Shown here: piece after piece, positions 58,469 to 64,000 of the stretch | Layout of the letters: each line of letters starts with the position of its first letter | Position numbering within the stretch: position 1 is the stretch's first letter | Assembly (NCBI RefSeq): GCF_043641665.1 | Contig: NC_092180.1 | Location: 12,703,891-12,767,890 of the forward strand | DNA from: Enoplosus armatus | Lineage: Eukaryota; Chordata; Actinopteri; Centrarchiformes; Enoplosidae | Direction: 5' to 3' | Length of the DNA: 64,000 bases | Position numbers and translations under genes: made by a program | The notes under the pieces: model-generated | What the model was told of the DNA's origin: nothing | Seen by the model: the letters and a program-made list of their open reading frames with translations, nothing else | The model's database searches: none

Positions 58469-61400
58469 CTGGTAAAAGCGTAAAATGCCAACAAAGAGTT
58501 GTCCTTAACTGGAGGGTACCAGCTTCTTCTACATCATCACTGAGGTCATCAGCAGAAAGTTAAAGTTTTGGAGTGACAGGTCAGTGATGAAATCATAAAT
58601 GACCCCAGGTAAATTAGCGAGCCATTTCAGTCAGGGATTTTGACGGTGGAGTGACTCAAGCTGTATGTTCTTGCCCTACGGAAGCACGCAGAGCAACAGT
58701 CAGAAACGTTTTAACCAAATGGCGCTCCTCTCCGTAAAAATCCAGTCAGCTTGTCCCCTGCTCTCGTTGCCTCTTAGGGGAGATCTACAACAGTAACACA
58801 AACTGGCAGATTAGTCTCAACAGTTTAGAATTTGCCACAATAATGATAGCCTCAGCCTTACTGCTATTTGGCCTTGGCAAATAAGAGAAAACTCATAAAA
58901 TAAGCAACCTCATACAAACCAGAGCATATTTTAGTACTATTTGAATTAACTTTTTTTAATATAAGCTTTGGACATTCCTTTTACATAACTCTATTAACAG
59001 CTGTCTATTGCTATTTATATTATTGTAAATTATCTTGTTATCTCTTACTAGATGTTTATATCAATTTCTCACAATCAGTTAAGGAGGACAAGTTAATTAA
59101 ATGACATGATAGAGGCCTATTACTAAGGAGATACCGTTTAGATTTGTTCCTTTTTTCCTGTGACAGCAGGTTACAGAACACAGCGATATAAGTTTAAGAG
59201 ACACTGCCAAAACACAAGTTGTGTGAGTGAGTGTTATAAGAAGAGGACGTGGCCTGTGTTTAGACAGGGGCATCCTGTGCTGGTAAAACAAGAAGGAAAA
59301 GGTCTGGAGATCACAGCGTCTCAGAAAATCAGAAAGAAGCCAGACATCCAATAAGTTGTTCACAACTGTTCTCTGTTTACATCGTTTTGTGATAAATGGA
59401 AAAACCTGGCAATCCAGTCAGTTTCTGTTTGAGGGATTTTGTATGTAAACTTTGTAAACATAAGAAGAACACTTTTCAAACATGTAAGTGGCTATTAATC
59501 ATTAGTAATAGTTCTCATGCTAATATCCCAACAGATGCAATTATGGGTGACGTAAAAGTCCATCAGAGTAACCAGAGTGACTGATTATAACGTGAATGTA
59601 AAAGAATGCTGATTTAGACACAGACACACTTCACTTATACTATCAAACCATAGTACGGGTCAAGCTCCAAACTCCATATGGCTACTCCTCAAGACAAGTA
59701 AAGAGACCCTTATGTGTAAAAGTGGTGGAGTTTAAGTTTATGAATTAGAACTTTTACATGTACTTAAGTACTTTTCCATTGTGGCATTGTTACTTTTACT
59801 TTAAGGTATCCTTTTTTTCATGCGTGTGTCCCTGTTTTCTTTGTCTTGTGTTTACAAGAAAAGTCCACAGGGCACCATTCAGTAAAGGATATAAATGCTT
59901 CTTCCAGTGCTGTCCACGGGGACAAAACATAAAAAGTTGGATGAAATGTAGGTTCATAAACTCAGAGGGCAAAGTTAGAGACAGTTAGAGAACATGATGG
60001 GAGGAAAGTGAAAAAAGAAAGGGAAGTCAGGTCATTAATCGAGGTGGCTGGTGCTCAGCAGGGTGTTAACCCCAGGGAGCGGCCATTTCTTAGCAATGCC
60101 ATCCTCCAAACTCCAAAAGATGACTCATCGTGGACCCAAGTAACTAAGAGGGCAAATGACATTCACACATGGTCTGGCATAGCAGCACGACAGTCGTTGG
60201 TGAGACACAAACTTAGCTACAGTCAGTCTAAACTTTGATTCTGTTGGCAGTTTCTGTCTCGCAGGTGTCCTCTGTTCAAATACATCTTTCACTCTGTGTG
60301 TTGCCTAACCGATACCTCTGTGCAGCCTTGCGAATGTATAAACACGTGCATGCATGTGATGCATTTATGAGTCTGCAGTATATGCTAGCCTAAGAGTGAG
60401 TCTGTTCCCCTAAAGGTAAGCCCGTGGAGCCTGCGACGTTTCCTCTCACCCCACTGTCAGGCGCTGCTCAGCTGTTGCCTACATGGCTTCTTAACGGTCT
60501 GGGGAGCAATGTACCTTCCTGTCCCTCCTCAGCACACCAACACACCCCGGTGACCCAACCAGGGTTAAAGGTCGGCATAGAGCCCACAGCTAGCACCACA
60601 GCGGTCACTCTGGAAAAGTTTCCCTGTCTCCTCTGCTTCACTTTCACTGCGATACAAGTGTGAGTTCACAGGGCTGTGAAAACATATTTGGCTGATATGT
60701 TTTACATTTTTAGACATTTTCACATTCAATTTGGTTTTAACTCTTCATGGGAATAAGTAGGTTAGGTAGGTGAGGATTGGATGAATGTATAATTTTACCA
60801 AAATGTCACATTGACATTCACTTGTAGAGATTCCTCCAGTAAGATGAATAAGATGCATCTGCGCGTGGTGGATAAGATACACGTTGTTTGATCATTGTGT
60901 CATTTTTAAATATCACAGTGATCGTTTATTTGGACTGTAACTTTTAAACTGAAATTATTTCAATGCATAATTTTGATTCATTTGATAGTTTAGTGTTATG
61001 CAGTGGTTTCAATGTTGTCACAGAGGCTTTTCCAGATGGCAAAGAAGAAAGTTTTCTACTGTCATTTGTAATACTTTACTTAATTTAAAGACTTTCAATA
61101 AAGTCAAAATGAGTTTGAAAGTTTTGAAAGCGGTTTCAAATTCAAACTCAAGTTTGGTGGCAGGACATTTTAGTGTCCTGTGCATAGTGTAATGTGCAAG
61201 TGCCTTGAAGAGACTATTTTAAGAGCTCTGATCTAAATATGCATCACACTTTCTCTGCAGGTCCGACAGACAGAGAAAACACAGAACCGCCAACACCTCT
61301 CTGTAGCTAACACTTTGCGGCAGCTGCCTTCTTACATCTTACTTTCTGTTTAAACACAACATAAAGAGGGCAACAGCAGCATTACATTAATTATCACATT

Positions 61401-61849
61401 ATTGTTATAGCTGGCTAATTTGGTTGTGTGTATTCAAAGCCGCTCAAACCTGGCTATAAAACACAACAGAGACAAGCTAAAAAACAAGCAGGAGCATTTG
61501 TTTAAGTTGTGTCATTAAATAGTCAGATACTCATAATGGCAAACACAGATTATGGGTACCATGAAAGTAAGACAAAAAGCATTAATCCATAACAAATTCT
61601 AATCATGAATGGGTGATATGGATGCTATCCCATATCACATTATATGTCAGAATCAGAATACTCATAAACTGTACGGGACATTGTGAACAATTTTGTATAA
61701 AATCGATTGAGAGACTTTTTTTGGTTAATCCAATAATTTAAATAACTGCCAAATCAAAGTGCTTCATCACATTGGTGCAAAAATCATTTAACAAGAGTCG
61801 ACAGCCATCCTAGCGGCTCTGCAAACTGTACTTAGGCACAACTATGCTT
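58469..61849. other. Non-coding stretch, nothing firm
   Basis: Mostly AT-rich, unique-looking DNA. A plus-strand acceptor at about 61260 (TTTCTCTGCAG) precedes a 31-codon open frame but has no partner exon. A weak trace of the 'CAGTGGTGGAA' family may lie at 59720-59810. Confidence 0.4.
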
Positions 61850-62320
61850 CGACCTAAATGCTAATGTCCACCATGACAATGCTAACATGATGATGTTTAG
61901 CAGGTATCATGTTTACCATGTTCACCATCTTTAGCACATTTGCACTAAATACTCAGCTGAGGCTGATGGGAATGTCATTAGTTTTGCAGGGATTTGTTTC
62001 AAAGTGCCAAATAAAGGACAGACTGAAGTATTGATTTGATGAAAAGTTAAGGTTGTTGCTGTTCATCGTGAGTGAGGCATGAATTTCTGAACCAAATATT
62101 AGTTGGTCCATACAGAAGTTGCAGAGACATATTATCAAATACCACAAACACTACAGGTGGCACTACAGAAAAACTAAGGGGATCACCAAAGTCAGTAGGA
62201 TTCATCCTCTGGGCATCATGAATGTTTGTACAAAATGTGACGGCAATACATCCAACAGTTATTTCAGTCTGGACCAAAGTGGTGGACTGACCAACCCACA
62301 GCCTGACATTGCCATCCATA
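61850..62320 (+). mobile_element. 'GCTAACATG' interspersed repeat, copy 2
   Basis: It shares the phrases AATGCTAACATGATGATGTT, GCAGGTATCATGTTTACCAT, CAGCTGAGGCTGATGGGAAT, GGATCACCAAAGTCAGTAGG, TTCAGTCTGGACCAAAGTGG and TGACATTGCCATCCA with the copy at 34.4 kb and in the same order. This copy is longer and keeps a second internal block (about 62090-62180) that copy 1 lacks. No coding frame belongs to it; the 119-aa open frame across it is incidental. Confidence 0.8.
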
Positions 62321-63517
62321 CAGCCACGCCACTGGCATTGATAAAAATCTATCACGTAAAGCACTCTGGATCATCGGTTTACAATATTGCCTACAATGAC
62401 CTAATTCACAAACTGTATGGCAAAATCTCTGACGATAGACACATTTATAAATGGTATTCATCTTCATATCGCCACTAGTCCCAACCTCCTTCTGTCAGAT
62501 GCAGTCCTCATTTGAGCGACTTCTGACATGAATCACTTCAGGACATATTTACCAGTTCCTGAGTGCAGCCTCTTTGAAATGAACCCACTTCAGGTAGCTG
62601 TCCGACAGTTTAGCAATGGACTCTCTGGGCTACCGATCCATGTTACAGGTTAGAGACACAAGTGAGTGAAAGAGACACTACATCAAAGATGAGGCTGAGA
62701 ATAAAACCCCATCCTGCGGTGGCCTTAATCCTTCAACACCTGTGATTTGAAGCACACTCCTTTGATGTTGTTGGTTCAGCTGGAGAGGAAGAGACTTGAT
62801 AGGGAGACAGCGAAAGAGAGAGAGAGAGAGGCAGAGATGGGGAGATAATAGACTGCTCATTTAACACTGAGCTAGTGAATGCAAGTTAAGGTGACAGATT
62901 GGCAAATCAACTCTTCAATGATATAACTCCAGTAAGGTTTACTGCTCCATCTCACAGACAAAGTACTGTATGAGAATGCTGACTGGCTATCTGCTGATGT
63001 CTGGAAGCAGTAAATATATAACATTCAAAGCCAGCAGCAATTCATGAAGACACCAGTTGTCATTGAGCTTGTCTGGGAGCTCTGGACATTGTTTCATAGC
63101 CTAGAGCTCTCCTGCAACACACAAACATCTTGTGTTTTCTGCTTTTATCTGTGTGAAGTTTAATCATGCTGCCCATTATTTATGCTTTCTGGTGAATGCG
63201 TTTCATTAAAGATTACATAGATGAGTCTACCCGCTTGAATTCCCCTGTGAATGTAGCCTTCGCTTCACCAAAACCATCCAATTAAAACATATGTAGCGCA
63301 GTTCCTCTTACTATATCCCTCCATCTGAAACATAACCACTGTAGGAGTGTAGCAAATACCAAAGGAGCCCAAGACAAACTGAAACTAGGTCAAACATAGC
63401 CTACTACAGGAAGACCTAAACTGCATCTCTGTATCAGGATTGCAGCTGAGACTCATCGAATTTGAAAAATCAAAATAGAGACAAATCTATGTAATGAGAT
63501 TATAGTTTTCATATTGA
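62321..63517. other. Non-coding stretch, nothing recognised
   Basis: A short (GA)n at about 62814-62830. No exon or repeat family was recognised. Confidence 0.45.
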
Positions 63518-63878
63518 GAGCTGAAACAATAAGTCAATTAAAAGAATATAAATCACAAACAAATCTGATAGTTGCCTCCTCGTTTTAGTCATTTTTTAAG
63601 CAAAACTGCCAACAATGTGCTTGTTTCAGTCTCTCAAATGTGAATATTTGCTGGGGGGGTTTGTCTTCTATGATAATAAATTGAACACCTTTCAGTTATG
63701 GATTGTTGTTTGTTAAGAAACAATATTATTAAGTAATATTAAGATGCCAGTTTGAGCCCTGGGAAGATGTGACATTTTTCACTATTTTCTGTCATTTCAT
63801 AGACCAAACGATCAATAGGTGAAATGTAGAAAACTATCGTAAGATGAATCAAAAACAAAAACAATTGTTAGTTACAGC
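63518..63878 (+). mobile_element. TAATCGATTAATC hAT-like repeat, near full length
   Basis: It starts GAGAGCTGAAACAATAAGTC and ends AATTGTTAGTTACAGCCAT. The interior has TTTTAGTCATTTTTTAAGCA, CTCAAATGTGAATATTTGCT, GCCCTGGGAAGATGTGACAT and TTCATAGACCAAACGATCAA. Both family ends are present. No clear 8-bp duplication could be read. Confidence 0.8.
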
Positions 63879-64000
63879 CATACTACCACCAACAGCAATA
63901 ATACAACAACAATGGCAATACAATAATCCAGGCTACCACACAATGGAACGATATGATGAGGGACAGAGGGGAGATGGATGAGCCCGGGGCAGCCAGCTCT

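Noticed and set aside
61260..61353. Strong plus-strand acceptor followed by a 31-codon frame ending in TAA
   Set aside because: There is no partner exon and no similarity. It could be a terminal exon, but a single splice site is not enough.

Overview
The window reads as nuclear DNA from a ray-finned fish, most likely a percomorph. Three things point that way. There is almost no open coding sequence. Microsatellites ((CA)n, (TC)n, (GA)n, polypurine) are dense. Several interspersed repeats look like families I know from teleost genomes: a hAT-like repeat carrying TAATCGATTAATC motifs, a TTAA-flanked MITE, a 'GCTAACATG' repeat, a Tc1 remnant and tRNA-derived SINEs. Species and family names are from memory; no database was searched.

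Coding content is small. The best-supported gene is on the minus strand. Its first coding exon (46678-46769) lies in a CpG-rich promoter region at about 46.0-47.4 kb, and its second exon (32742-32955) is 13.7 kb away. Both have good splice signals. The reading phases fit exactly (a TG at the end of exon 1 plus a G at the start of exon 2 gives Trp) and the joined peptide looks like a real protein: basic and Ser-rich, ending in a SKSLDSIDLL-type motif. I could not name the gene. Its later exons are probably left of the window, so much of 1-32.7 kb would be its second intron. A second, weaker gene start lies on the plus strand: an ATG at 580 in a good context opens a nine-codon exon that stops at a consensus donor (606/607) inside a CpG-rich stretch. 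If real, it either overlaps the minus-strand gene or belongs to a small transcript whose other exons I could not find.

The rest is intron or intergenic DNA. Left part (1-13 kb): hAT-like MITE at 3.6 kb, Tc1 transposase remnant at 8 kb, AGAGAC-type minisatellite at 10.5 kb, a polypurine block at 11.4 kb and a GC-rich patch at 12.5-13.1 kb. Middle (13-32 kb): a perfect hairpin at 15.0 kb, a SINE at 19.6 kb, a perfect 75-bp tandem duplication at 22.9 kb, and stretches that look like conserved non-coding elements at 24.5 and 25.3 kb. Right part (32-64 kb): repeated copies of the TAATCGATTAATC family, two of which hold later insertions with clear target-site duplications. At 45.1-45.6 kb a copy carries both a reversed copy of its own family and a SINE. 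At 57.7-58.5 kb a copy carries a TTAA MITE.

No rRNA, intact tRNA, CRISPR, prokaryotic or viral feature was seen, and nothing looks like a new molecular system. The most informative observations are the two-exon gene start and the dated nests of transposons.
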